NCBI GenBank assembly: GCA_018970865.1
Contig: JAGWVN010000034.1
Location: 1-33,431, forward strand
Origin: Betaproteobacteria bacterium
GTDB lineage: Bacteria > Pseudomonadota > Gammaproteobacteria > Burkholderiales > Burkholderiaceae_E
Reading direction: 5' to 3'
DNA length: 33,431 nt
The notes below the pieces were generated by a model, which worked only from the letters and a program-made list of their open reading frames with translations, searched no databases and had not been told where the DNA came from. The stretch's first letter is position 1, and every line of letters starts with the position of its first letter. Shown here one piece after another: positions 21,819 to 29,301 of this stretch. The position numbers and the translations under genes are program-made.

Positions 21819-21918
21819 GGCGGTCTCCGGATCGAGGCGGGTGGCTATTATGCGGGGATCGCCTGTCGCCGATGGCGCCCCCGATCGCGGGCGCGGCGCG
21901 CCGGCCGGAGAACCCGCC

Positions 21919-22191
21919 ATGGAACAGCGCCCGCTCTCGGGTGGCAAGCTGCGCAACGCCCGCTATGACCGGCGCGCCCAGCGGCTGGAGATCGTCTTCG
22001 CCGACCATTCGGTCCGCGTCTACCAGGGCGTGCCCGACGAGGTCTGGCAGCGCCTGATCGCCGCCCCGAATGCCGGGGTCTACTTCGAGGATCGCATCGC
22101 CGACGAGTATCCCAACGCGCCAGGCAGCAGCGGCACCCAGGCTCAGGCGCGGGCCCGTCTGGACGACCTGTTCGGCGGCAAGCCGGACTGA
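21919..22191 (+). CDS. KTSC-domain protein
   Basis: 90-residue protein with a KTSC-like domain (the small beta domain also found at the C-terminus of some lysyl-tRNA synthetases), seen in the NARYDRRAQRLEIVFADHSVRVYQGVP and YFEDRIADEYP segments. Function is unknown. CGGAG lies 9 nt before the ATG; longer in-frame starts overlap the divergent amidase gene. A TATTAT at 21846-21851 could be its -10 element. earP starts only 5 bp after its stop, so the two are probably co-transcribed. Confidence 0.75.
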   Translation: MEQRPLSGGKLRNARYDRRAQRLEIVFADHSVRVYQGVPDEVWQRLIAAPNAGVYFEDRIADEYPNAPGSSGTQAQARARLDDLFGGKPD

Positions 22192-22196
22192 TCCGC

Positions 22197-23528
22197 GTGG
22201 CAGGCGACAACGGCCTGAGCCTGCACCTCTGCTGCCGCGTCGTCGACAACTTCGGCGATGCCGGCGTGAGCTGGCGCCTGGCCCGACAGCTCGCCGCCGA
22301 GCACGGCTTGCGGGTCACGCTCTGGATCGACCGGCCCGAGGTCCTGCGTCAACTGGCGCCCGAGGCGATGGGCGATCACCCCGCGGACGGGCCGGGACGG
22401 CCGCCGGCCGGACCTGGCAGGCCGCCCTCGCCGGCCGCCGTCACGATCCGGCACTGGACGGACGCTGCAAACGGCGAGCCGCCCGACCCCGACATCGTGG
22501 TCTGCGCGTTCAGCTGCGAGCCTCCGGCCGGGCTGCGGACGCGGATGGCCGGCGCGCCGGCGCGTCCGCTCTGGATCAACCTCGAATACCTCAGCGCCGA
22601 AACCTGGGTGGACGGCTGCCATGGCCTGGCTGCCATCAAGCCCGCGGACGGGGCCCGCGAGCACTTCTTCTTTCCGGGCTTCCGACCCGGCACCGGCGGA
22701 CTGCTCCGAGAACGAGACCTGATCGCGCGCCGCGACGCCTTCCGGCAAAGCGGCGACGCGGACCGCTGGTGGCGGGCGATCGGCCTGCCGACACTGCCGG
22801 CCCGGCGGGTATCGGTGTTCTGCTATCCCGACGCGCCGCTCCTGGCGCTGCTGCGGCGCCTGGCCATCGGGCCGGCCACCACCCTCGCGGTGATTCCCAG
22901 GGGCGTGGCTGACGCGGCCCTCGGCGCCTTCCTGGCCGAGCACCCGGCCGACCAGACGGCGCCGGACGCGGATCCGGTCGCTCCCGGCCTGGCGAGGGCG
23001 CTGGCCGATGGATCGGACACGCCCTGCCATCGCCACGGCCGGCTCGTGCTGGCCCGTCCGGGCTGGCTCGACATCGACGACTATGACCGCCTGCTCTGGA
23101 GCTGCGACCTGAACCTGGTCCGGGGCGAGGACTCCTGGATCCGCGCGCTGTGGGCTGGCCGCCCCATGATCTGGCAGCCCTACCGACAGGCCGATGGCGC
23201 CGATCACGCCAAGCTCGAGGCCTTCCTCGCCTGGCGGCGACAGCCCGCCTGGGCCGCCGCCGACGCCGCGACCGACGCCTTCAGCCGGGCATGGGCTGAA
23301 CGCATCGCCCCCGCTCCCGCTCCGAGCGCTCCGAGCGCTCCGAGCGCTCCGAGCGCTCCGAGCGCTGCGAGTGCCCCGAGTGCCCCGAGCGCCCTGGACG
23401 CGGCCTGGACCGCGCTGGACGCCGTCTGGCCGGCGCTGGAGAGCGCCGCCGCCGCACTCGCCGCGCGAGCCGCCCAGGCACCCGATCTGGCCAGTCAACT
23501 GGTCAGTTTCTGCCGATCCAGGCTATAA
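22197..23528 (+). CDS. earP: EF-P arginine rhamnosyltransferase EarP
   Basis: Inverting GT-B glycosyltransferase that attaches rhamnose from dTDP-rhamnose to Arg32 of EF-P, enabling it to rescue ribosomes at polyproline. 443 residues from a GTG start. The N-terminal [21 protein letters not shown] (12-32) holds the essential Asp-Asn-Phe-Gly-Asp. Other family segments: [23 protein letters not shown], then [24 protein letters not shown] with the Arg-Gly-Glu-Asp nucleotide-binding part. It is longer than usual EarP (about 370-390) because of an Ala-Pro-Ser repeat block near residue 375-400 (23319-23390) before the last helix. efp follows 65 bp later. Confidence 0.95.
   Translation: MAGDNGLSLHLCCRVVDNFGDAGVSWRLARQLAAEHGLRVTLWIDRPEVLRQLAPEAMGDHPADGPGRPPAGPGRPPSPAAVTIRHWTDAANGEPPDPDIVVCAFSCEPPAGLRTRMAGAPARPLWINLEYLSAETWVDGCHGLAAIKPADGAREHFFFPGFRPGTGGLLRERDLIARRDAFRQSGDADRWWRAIGLPTLPARRVSVFCYPDAPLLALLRRLAIGPATTLAVIPRGVADAALGAFLAEHPADQTAPDADPVAPGLARALADGSDTPCHRHGRLVLARPGWLDIDDYDRLLWSCDLNLVRGEDSWIRALWAGRPMIWQPYRQADGADHAKLEAFLAWRRQPAWAAADAATDAFSRAWAERIAPAPAPSAPSAPSAPSAPSAASAPSAPSALDAAWTALDAVWPALESAAAALAARAAQAPDLASQLVSFCRSRL
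23319..23390 (+). repeat. 9-bp minisatellite coding Ala-Pro-Ser repeats in earP
   Basis: Eight in-frame 9-bp units: five identical GCTCCGAGC copies (23319-23363), then three degenerate ones (GCTGCGAGT, GCCCCGAGT, GCCCCGAGC). They code APS five times, AAS, APS, APS. The unit length is a multiple of three, so copy-number change would lengthen or shorten the protein without frameshift. Confidence 0.95.
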
Positions 23529-23529
23529 T
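23500..23529 (+). promoter_or_regulatory. Predicted efp promoter overlapping the earP stop codon
   Basis: A perfect TATAAT (23524-23529) includes the earP TAA stop. TGGTCA (23500-23505) at 18-nt spacing is a four-of-six -35. Transcription would start near 23536, about 58 nt before the efp ATG. Confidence 0.55.
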
Positions 23530-23593
23530 CGCAGGCTTTTTCCCAGCCCGCCGCGCCTGGCGCCAGAGCCCGCGGCCCCCAAGGAAACCCCCC

Positions 23594-24157
23594 ATGAAGC
23601 TCGCCCAGGAACTGCGCACCGGCAACGTGATCATGATCGGCAAGGATCCGATGGTCGTGCTGCGGGCCGAATACAACAAGTCGGGCCGCAACGCGGCGGT
23701 CGTGAAGCTGAAGCTGAAGAATCTGCTGAACAACTCCGGCACCGAAACCGTCGTCAAGGCCGACGAGAAATACGATGTGCTGATGCTCGACAAGCGCGAG
23801 GTCACCTACTCGTACTTCGCCGATCCGCTCTATGTGTTCATGGACGCCGAGTACAACCAGTACGAGGTCGAGGCCGAGTCCATGGGCGACGCCGTGCAGT
23901 ACATCGACGACGGCATGCCCTGCGAAGTCACCTTCTACGAGGGCCGGGCCATCTCGGTCGAGATGCCCAACAGCGTGGTGCGCGAGGTGGAGTACACCGA
24001 GCCCGCCGTCAAGGGCGACACCTCGGGCAAGGTCATGAAGCCGGCGCGCATCAAACCCACCGGCTTCGAACTGCCGGTGCCGGCCTTCGTCGAGATCGGC
24101 GACAAGATCGAGATCGACACCCGCACCGGCGAGTACCGCAGCCGCGTCAAGGGCTAG
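23594..24157 (+). CDS. efp: Translation elongation factor P
   Basis: tRNA-shaped factor that binds between P and E sites and speeds peptide-bond formation at consecutive prolines. 187 residues, three beta-barrel domains. The loop SGRN places Arg32 at its tip, the residue rhamnosylated by EarP, encoded directly upstream. No Lys34-type EpmA/EpmB system is implied. AAGGA lies about 8 nt before the ATG. Its TAG stop overlaps the stop codon of the convergent response-regulator gene as CTAG. Confidence 0.98.
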   Translation: MKLAQELRTGNVIMIGKDPMVVLRAEYNKSGRNAAVVKLKLKNLLNNSGTETVVKADEKYDVLMLDKREVTYSYFADPLYVFMDAEYNQYEVEAESMGDAVQYIDDGMPCEVTFYEGRAISVEMPNSVVREVEYTEPAVKGDTSGKVMKPARIKPTGFELPVPAFVEIGDKIEIDTRTGEYRSRVKG

Positions 24158-25095
24158 GCGGCAGGCGGTCCGGCCCGGTGCAGATGCCGGGCCACGGTCT
24201 CGCGCAGCGACTGCATGCTCACCGGCTTGACCAGATAGCTGTCGCAGCCGGCCAGCGCGCCGCGGGCCAGATCGAAGGGTGAAGACCGGCTGGTGAGGAT
24301 CACCACCGGCATCGGGCGCAGGGTTCGGCTGCGCTTGATCTCCCGGGTGAGGCGGTAACCGTCCATCTCGGGCATCACCACATCGACGAACACCATCTCG
24401 TAGTGGCGCACCGCGAGCGTCTCGAGCGCCTCGCGGGCCGAGTTCACGCCCTCGCTGTCCAGGCCCATGCGATGCAGCGCCACCGCCAGCTGGCGGCGCA
24501 CCGTGGGGCTGTCGTCCACCACCAGCACCCGCGGTCGGCGCGCCGCCGGCGCGTCGTCGGCATCATCGTCCTCCCAGCCCTGCGGTTCGGCGCCGGGCGG
24601 CCGCGACGACGCCGCGGCGGCACCCGCGCCCACTCGCGCAGCCGCATTCCCCTGCGCGCTCAGCAGGCTGTGCTCCACCGCGCGGTTCAGCGCGGGGATC
24701 AGGCCATGCGTGAAGGCATTCACCGGCAGCTCGTCCTGGCCACGCTGCTCATCGGCGCGGCGCCCGACCCGCACGATCGCCGGCGCGGCAGGCAACGCGC
24801 CCGGCGCGGTCGCGCCCGCATGACCGCGCAGACTCTCCAGCGCCTGCGGCGCGCCCGCCGCGGTCATGTCGACCATGGCGATGTCGAATCCGCCCGGCTG
24901 ACGGTTGCTCGCGAGCTCGTAGCGGTAGGGGTTGTGACGCGCGTGACGCAGCACGGTGTCGGCATGGCTGAGCAGACGCTGGTCGAGGCCGAAATCGGCC
25001 ACCCGGAACATGGGTCGGTCATCGAGCGCGGCGCTGCCCGGGTGTCCCATCTCGGTCACGCCCCAACTGGCGCGCCACTGTTCCGGGAAAGGCAT
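24154..25095 (-). CDS. Two-domain response regulator
   Basis: 313-residue protein. The C-terminal half (about 190-305) is a complete receiver domain: acidic pair in [15 protein letters not shown], phospho-acceptor Asp in [13 protein letters not shown], Thr/Ser in VILTSRSS, and Lys in SYLVKPVS. The N-terminal part (about 25-150) looks like a degenerate receiver: [10 protein letters not shown] resembles the acceptor strand, but the acidic pair and conserved Lys are absent. An Ala-rich linker joins them. There is no DNA-binding output domain, so it probably acts by protein contact, as PilG/PilH or CheY types do. AGGAG lies 7 nt before the ATG. No histidine kinase is adjacent. The stop shares CTAG with efp. 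Confidence 0.82.
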   Translation of the reverse strand: MPFPEQWRASWGVTEMGHPGSAALDDRPMFRVADFGLDQRLLSHADTVLRHARHNPYRYELASNRQPGGFDIAMVDMTAAGAPQALESLRGHAGATAPGALPAAPAIVRVGRRADEQRGQDELPVNAFTHGLIPALNRAVEHSLLSAQGNAAARVGAGAAAASSRPPGAEPQGWEDDDADDAPAARRPRVLVVDDSPTVRRQLAVALHRMGLDSEGVNSAREALETLAVRHYEMVFVDVVMPEMDGYRLTREIKRSRTLRPMPVVILTSRSSPFDLARGALAGCDSYLVKPVSMQSLRETVARHLHRAGPPAA

Positions 25096-25144
25096 TCGGG
25101 GTCTCCTGTGCGGGCAACACGCCCACGGCAGGCCGCCCACCGGG

Positions 25145-25150
25145 ATTCTA
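25145..25150 (-). promoter_or_regulatory. Predicted -10 of the response-regulator gene
   Basis: TAGAAT reads on the minus strand at 25150-25145, 49 nt before the start codon. A TTGCCC 19 nt further upstream (25175-25170) is a weak -35 with long spacing. Confidence 0.35.
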
Positions 25151-25237
25151 GCCCCTGCCCACCCGGACGGGGCAACGGCGATGTGGCAAAAAAGTCTTTT
25201 TAATCGATCACTTGGCGAAAAAACCTCGCGCCGTGTG

Positions 25238-25534
25238 TCAGGAGTCTTCGTGAACGCTGAGCGCGTTGTCGCGGGCAAAGCCGCGCAGGAAGTGATAGGC
25301 CATGGGTTCGAGGGCGTACAGCCGGGCGTCGACGCGGACGCACTTGTGGCCCTCGTGCAGGCCAGGCGCCACGAAGGGCGAGTAGGTGAGATGGGCCTGC
25401 GCGCCCGCCCCGGGCGGCCGGAAGGACGACATCACGCCGCACAGGCGCTCGGCCCAGTCGCTGGGCCGAAAGGGGCGACCCTGGGCGGTGAGGCCGACGA
25501 TGGTGAACGAGCGGACCGAAGGCGGGGGGCTCAT
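25238..25534 (-). CDS. DUF3579 domain-containing protein
   Basis: 98-residue cytoplasmic protein of the DUF3579 family, found mainly in betaproteobacteria. Family segments are FTIVGLTAQGRPFRPSDWAE (10-29), LCGVMSSF, YSPFVAP, GHKCVRVDARLYALEPMA and FLRGFARDN. No function is established. It is divergent from argD across a 207-bp region, an arrangement common in Burkholderiales. No clear ribosome site precedes the ATG, but the family alignment starts just after it. A TATAAT on this strand lies 47 nt upstream. Confidence 0.85.
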   Translation of the reverse strand: MSPPPSVRSFTIVGLTAQGRPFRPSDWAERLCGVMSSFRPPGAGAQAHLTYSPFVAPGLHEGHKCVRVDARLYALEPMAYHFLRGFARDNALSVHEDS

Positions 25535-25581
25535 GCAGGCAGGCGGGCCAGGGCCGGATGCTCTTGGACACCGAATGAACG

Positions 25582-25618
25582 ATTATAGCCGCCCGTTCAG
25601 GCGGGTTTCCCCTAGAAT
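25582..25618. promoter_or_regulatory. Back-to-back -10 elements for the DUF3579 gene and argD
   Basis: TATAAT on the minus strand (25587-25582) faces the DUF3579 gene, and TAGAAT on the plus strand (25613-25618) faces argD. Only 25 bp separate them, so the two polymerase sites must overlap and may compete. Good -35 hexamers are not seen for either. Confidence 0.4.
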
Positions 25619-25741
25619 GGCGGGTCCGGGTCGGCCAGCAGGCGGCTCCGGCAGGCAGACGGCGGCGGCAGCCGCCGTTCGTGTTTCTGCGGGAACCCGC
25701 GGGCGGCTGACCCCCGATCCATCCCCGAACCGGAGTCCGAG

Positions 25742-26938
25742 ATGGCTGCCACCACGCCCCTGATGTCCACCTACGGCCGCCTGCCGGTCGCCTTCAGCCA
25801 CGGCGACGGCGCCTGGCTGTTCGACACCCAGGGCCGGCGATATCTCGACTGCCTGTCCGGCATCGCGGTGAACACCCTGGGGCACAACCACCCTGACCTG
25901 GTGGCGGCGCTGCGCGAACAGGTCGGCAGGATCATCCACTGCTCCAACCTCTTCGAGGTGCCGCTGCAGACCGAGCTCGCCAGCCGGCTGGTGGCGGTGT
26001 CGGGCATGACCAATGTGTTCTTCTGCAACTCCGGGCTCGAGGCGAACGAGGCGGCCATCAAGATCGCCCGCAAGTACGGTCACGGCAAGGGCATCGCCGA
26101 GCCCGAGATCGTCGTCTACGAGAAGGCCTTCCACGGCCGCTCGCTGGCCACGCTCTCGGCCACCGGCAATGCCAAGGTGCAGAAGGGCTTCGAGCCGCTG
26201 GTCGGCGGCTTTCCCCGCGTGCCGCTCAATGACGCGCAGGCGCTGCGCCGGGTGGTCGACGAGCGGCCGAATGTGGTGGCGGTGTTCCTGGAGGCCATCC
26301 AGGGCGAGGGCGGCATCCAGCCGGCCAGCCTGGAATACCTGCGCGAGGCCCGCCAGCTGTGCGACGAGCGCGGCCTGCTGCTGATGATCGACGAGGTGCA
26401 GTGCGGCACCGGCCGTACCGGCAAGTGGTTCGCCCATCAGTGGGCGGGCATCCTGCCCGATGTCATGCCGCTGGCCAAGGGCCTGTCCTCGGGCGTGCCG
26501 GTGGGCGCGGTGGTGGCCCACGGCGCCGCGGCCGAGGTGTTCCATCCCGGCAACCACGGCACCACCTTCGGCGGCAACCCGCTGGCGATGCGCGCCGGTC
26601 TGGTCACCATGGCGGTCATGGAACGCGACGATCTGCTGGGCAATGCCACCCGCGTCGGCGACTACCTGGTGCAGTGCCTCACCCAGACGATCGGCGGGCT
26701 GCCGGGCGTGCGCGAGATCCGCGGACGCGGGCTGATGCTGGGCATCGAGCTCGACCGGCCCTGCGGCGAGCTGGTGCAGCGCAGCCTCGATGCCGGTCTG
26801 GTGCTCAATGTCACGGCCGATACCGTCGTGCGGCTGCTGCCGCCGCTCATCTTCACCCGCGAGCACGTCGACCACCTGGTCGAGCGGCTTGCGCCGCTGG
26901 TGCGGCAGCACCTCGCAAGCAGCCCCGCGCCGGCCTGA
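25742..26938 (+). CDS. argD: Acetylornithine aminotransferase
   Basis: PLP enzyme converting N-acetylglutamate semialdehyde to N-acetylornithine with glutamate in arginine synthesis; may also serve lysine synthesis. 398 residues, usual length. Motifs: FFCNSGLEANEAAIKIAR (93-110), FHGRS, LEAIQGEGGI, the MIDEVQCGTGRTG strand with the PLP Asp, and the Schiff-base Lys246 in LAKGLSSGVPVGA. The TFGGNPLA segment is typical. It is followed by argF after 30 bp; the two form an arginine operon. Confidence 0.95.
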   Translation: MAATTPLMSTYGRLPVAFSHGDGAWLFDTQGRRYLDCLSGIAVNTLGHNHPDLVAALREQVGRIIHCSNLFEVPLQTELASRLVAVSGMTNVFFCNSGLEANEAAIKIARKYGHGKGIAEPEIVVYEKAFHGRSLATLSATGNAKVQKGFEPLVGGFPRVPLNDAQALRRVVDERPNVVAVFLEAIQGEGGIQPASLEYLREARQLCDERGLLLMIDEVQCGTGRTGKWFAHQWAGILPDVMPLAKGLSSGVPVGAVVAHGAAAEVFHPGNHGTTFGGNPLAMRAGLVTMAVMERDDLLGNATRVGDYLVQCLTQTIGGLPGVREIRGRGLMLGIELDRPCGELVQRSLDAGLVLNVTADTVVRLLPPLIFTREHVDHLVERLAPLVRQHLASSPAPA

Positions 26939-26968
26939 CTGGCCGCCGGCGCCGCGCGCACACCCGAG

Positions 26969-27880
26969 ATGCCGATGAAGCACTTCCTGCAGTTCAAGGA
27001 CCTCGACGCCGAGGAGCTCGCCTATCTGTTCGCCCGCACGCGGGTCATCAAGGAGCGGTTCAAGCGCTACGAGCCGTATCACCCGCTGAGCGATCGCACC
27101 CTGGTGATGATCTTCGAGAAGGCGAGCACCCGCACGCGCCTGTCCTTCGAGGCGGGCATGCACCAGCTCGGCGGCTCGGCCATCTATCTGAACACCCGTG
27201 ACTCGCAGCTCGGTCGCGGCGAGCCGGTGGAAGACGCCGCGCAGGTCATCTCGCGGATGTGCGATCTGGTGATGATCCGCACCTTCGAGCAGAGCATCAT
27301 CGAGCGCTTCGCGGCGCACTCGCGGGTGCCGGTGATCAACGGCCTCACCAACGAGTACCACCCCTGCCAGATCCTCGCCGACATCTTCACCTTCATCGAG
27401 CACCGCGGCGACATCCGCGGCCGCGTGGTGGCCTGGATCGGCGACGCCAACAACATGCTCTACACCTGGCTGCAGGCGGCCGAACTGCTCGGCTTCACGG
27501 TGCAGGTCTCCAGCCCCGTGGGCTATCAGGTCGATCCGGCCCTGGCGGGCAGCTCGGCAGCCTGCATGCGGCGTTTCGATCGCCCCATCGATGCCGCCCG
27601 CGGCGCCGATCTGGTCACCACCGATGTCTGGACCAGCATGGGCTTCGAGTCGGAAAACGAGGCCCGTCGCCGGGCCTTCGCGGACTGGCAGGTCAATGAG
27701 GAGCTCATGGCGGCGGCCGATCCGCAGGCGCTCTTCATGCACTGCCTGCCCGCGCACCGGGGCGAAGAAGTGCAGGCCGAGGTGATCGACGGTCCTCGGT
27801 CGGTGGTCTGGGACGAGGCCGAGAACCGGCTGCATGTGCAGAAGGCCCTGATGGAGTACCTGCTGCGCGGACGGCTCTGA
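26969..27880 (+). CDS. argF: Ornithine carbamoyltransferase
   Basis: Forms citrulline from ornithine and carbamoyl phosphate. 303 residues (or 301 if the ATG at 26975 is used; MKHFLQFKDL is the family start). Carbamoyl-phosphate motif FEKASTRTR (49-57), HPCQ loop, the WIGDANNMLYTW ornithine strand, and HCLPAHRGEEV near the C-terminus are all intact. Size and pairing with argD indicate the anabolic enzyme; no arcA or arcC is nearby. Confidence 0.96.
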   Translation: MPMKHFLQFKDLDAEELAYLFARTRVIKERFKRYEPYHPLSDRTLVMIFEKASTRTRLSFEAGMHQLGGSAIYLNTRDSQLGRGEPVEDAAQVISRMCDLVMIRTFEQSIIERFAAHSRVPVINGLTNEYHPCQILADIFTFIEHRGDIRGRVVAWIGDANNMLYTWLQAAELLGFTVQVSSPVGYQVDPALAGSSAACMRRFDRPIDAARGADLVTTDVWTSMGFESENEARRRAFADWQVNEELMAAADPQALFMHCLPAHRGEEVQAEVIDGPRSVVWDEAENRLHVQKALMEYLLRGRL

Positions 27881-28009
27881 GCCCTGCTCCGGGGCGGCGG
27901 CACCCCGCCCGCGGCCCTCCGGACCGCACATCTCGAAAACCGCGCCAAAGTGGGTGGCATGGCCCTGACGGTCATGCTTGTTTTACACCCAGGCGCGCCA
28001 CGCGATCCC

Positions 28010-28015
28010 TACAAT
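28010..28015 (+). promoter_or_regulatory. Predicted -10 of the unrecognised gene at 28037
   Basis: TACAAT at 28010-28015 lies 21 nt before the start codon. No good -35 is present at the usual spacing; a TTGTTT at 27978 is too far away. Confidence 0.3.
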
Positions 28016-28036
28016 GCGGCCCTGAGAGGTGGGGCG

Positions 28037-28582
28037 ATGGGACGCAGGCTGATCGAAACCGAAGGGCAATGGCATCCGGCGCTGGCCGCCGCCAGCGCCC
28101 GGATCACGCTCTACGCCGCCAAGCTTGGCCGGGTGGCAGCCGACGCCTCCGCGCTGCGTCAGGCCCTGCAGCCGTCCGTGCCGGCGCGCACCTGGCATCG
28201 GGTCTGCCCCTACCTGCCGCGCGAAGTTCTGGCCGATGGGTCGCTGGTGCTCTGGCATCCTGACGACGCGGGCTGGGCGCTCGCCCTCGAGCAGGTGCAC
28301 CGCCTGTGCGCCCCCAGCTGGCGGCTGAGCGGCGCCTATGTCGCCATCCCGGGCACTGAACGGGTCGAGCCGCGCGACTTCCATGCCTTCGACGAGATCG
28401 ATCTGCCCGACTGGTCGCTGGCCGTGCCCGATCCGGGCTTCGCCGACATGCTCGGGCACCTCGACGGCAACGCCTGGCGTCTGTCTGAACTCATCGCGCG
28501 CTGGGCGCTTCAGGTGGGGCCAGCGCGCGCCGGCAAGGTCCTGCTGGGCGCGTTGCCGCAGGATCCGCCCAGCCAGCACTGA
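28037..28582 (+). CDS. Conserved-looking protein of unknown function
   Basis: 181 residues; I do not recognise the family. It has no signal peptide or membrane helix and is rich in Trp, Pro and Ala, so it is probably cytoplasmic and folded. Recurrent Trp positions (TWHRVCPYLP, VLWHPDDAGWALALEQ, DLPDWSLAVPD) suggest one globular domain. GAGAGGTGGGG directly before the ATG supports this start over the in-frame 27950 ATG, which would place 29 extra residues across the predicted -10. Codon use matches its neighbours. It follows argF by 156 bp and is convergent with the carboxymuconolactone-decarboxylase-family gene. Confidence 0.75.
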   Translation: MGRRLIETEGQWHPALAAASARITLYAAKLGRVAADASALRQALQPSVPARTWHRVCPYLPREVLADGSLVLWHPDDAGWALALEQVHRLCAPSWRLSGAYVAIPGTERVEPRDFHAFDEIDLPDWSLAVPDPGFADMLGHLDGNAWRLSELIARWALQVGPARAGKVLLGALPQDPPSQH

Positions 28583-28642
28583 CCCTCGGCGCAGGGCACG
28601 GCCCGCCCCGGCGCTGCCGCCCCGGGCGAGCCGCGCGGACAC

Positions 28643-29209
28643 TCAGCCGCGCAGGTCGGGATCGAGCACCTGCCCCTCATCGAGCTGAACCCCGAAGCTG
28701 TTCAGGATCATCGACACCTGGGTGTACTGACCCACGGTGAACACCACATCCATGCACTGGCGCGGCTGGAAATGCGCGCTCAGGGCCTGCCAGGTGGCGT
28801 CGGTGATGAACTGGCCGGCATGCAGTTCATCGGTCGCCCGCAGCAGCGCGCGGTCGGCGGCACTCCAGTTCGGGCCGTCGGCGCCGAGCTTGATCGCGGC
28901 AATCTCGGCGTCGGTCAGGCCGGCGCGCTGGCCGATCGGGACATGCTGGGTCCACTCGTAGCCCGAGCGGCACAGATAGCCGGTGCGCAGCACCACCAGT
29001 TCGCGCTCGCGCGCCGGCAGGGTGTTCTTCTTGCTGAGCACATAGCTGCCCCAGCCCATGAAGCCACGCATCGCGTCGGGATGGTTGAGCAGCGTGCGGA
29101 AGATGTTGAGCATCTTGTCGCGGGCCACCATCGGCGCGGCGAGGGCGGTCTGCTCGGCGCTCCACTGGTCATCGGGAACGGGGGCGAATCGGGGCTTGGA
29201 CAGGCGCAT
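28643..29209 (-). CDS. Carboxymuconolactone decarboxylase/AhpD-like family protein
   Basis: 188-residue all-helical protein of the CMD/AhpD superfamily. The core lies at about 70-130: LPARERELVVLRTGYLCRS then YEWTQHV. The AhpD-type CxxC peroxidatic pair is absent; only Cys in YLCRSGYEW remains in this place, with the His of WTQH. It is therefore more likely a CMD-like enzyme of unknown substrate than a peroxidase. CGGAG lies 7 nt before the ATG. The longer frame to 30343 is a shadow across the cardiolipin synthase gene. That gene ends 92 bp upstream on the same strand; the gap has a weak stem with a T5 run (29229-29250) on the minus strand. Confidence 0.85.
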   Translation of the reverse strand: MRLSKPRFAPVPDDQWSAEQTALAAPMVARDKMLNIFRTLLNHPDAMRGFMGWGSYVLSKKNTLPARERELVVLRTGYLCRSGYEWTQHVPIGQRAGLTDAEIAAIKLGADGPNWSAADRALLRATDELHAGQFITDATWQALSAHFQPRQCMDVVFTVGQYTQVSMILNSFGVQLDEGQVLDPDLRG

Positions 29210-29301
29210 GCGCGACTCCGGGCGTAAAAAGGGATGACGGAAAAAGTCCCGCCGACTATGACCGATCAGGCCCCGGCAGCCCGCGCGGGCGTGTCTCGAT
29301 T

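Noticed and set aside
23319-23390. Repeat block considered as a CRISPR or intergenic array
   Set aside because: Units are 9 bp, directly tandem without spacers, and in frame inside earP.
25583-27931. 782-codon minus frame opposite argD-argF
   Set aside because: Same composition artefact; argD and argF carry intact catalytic motifs on the plus strand.
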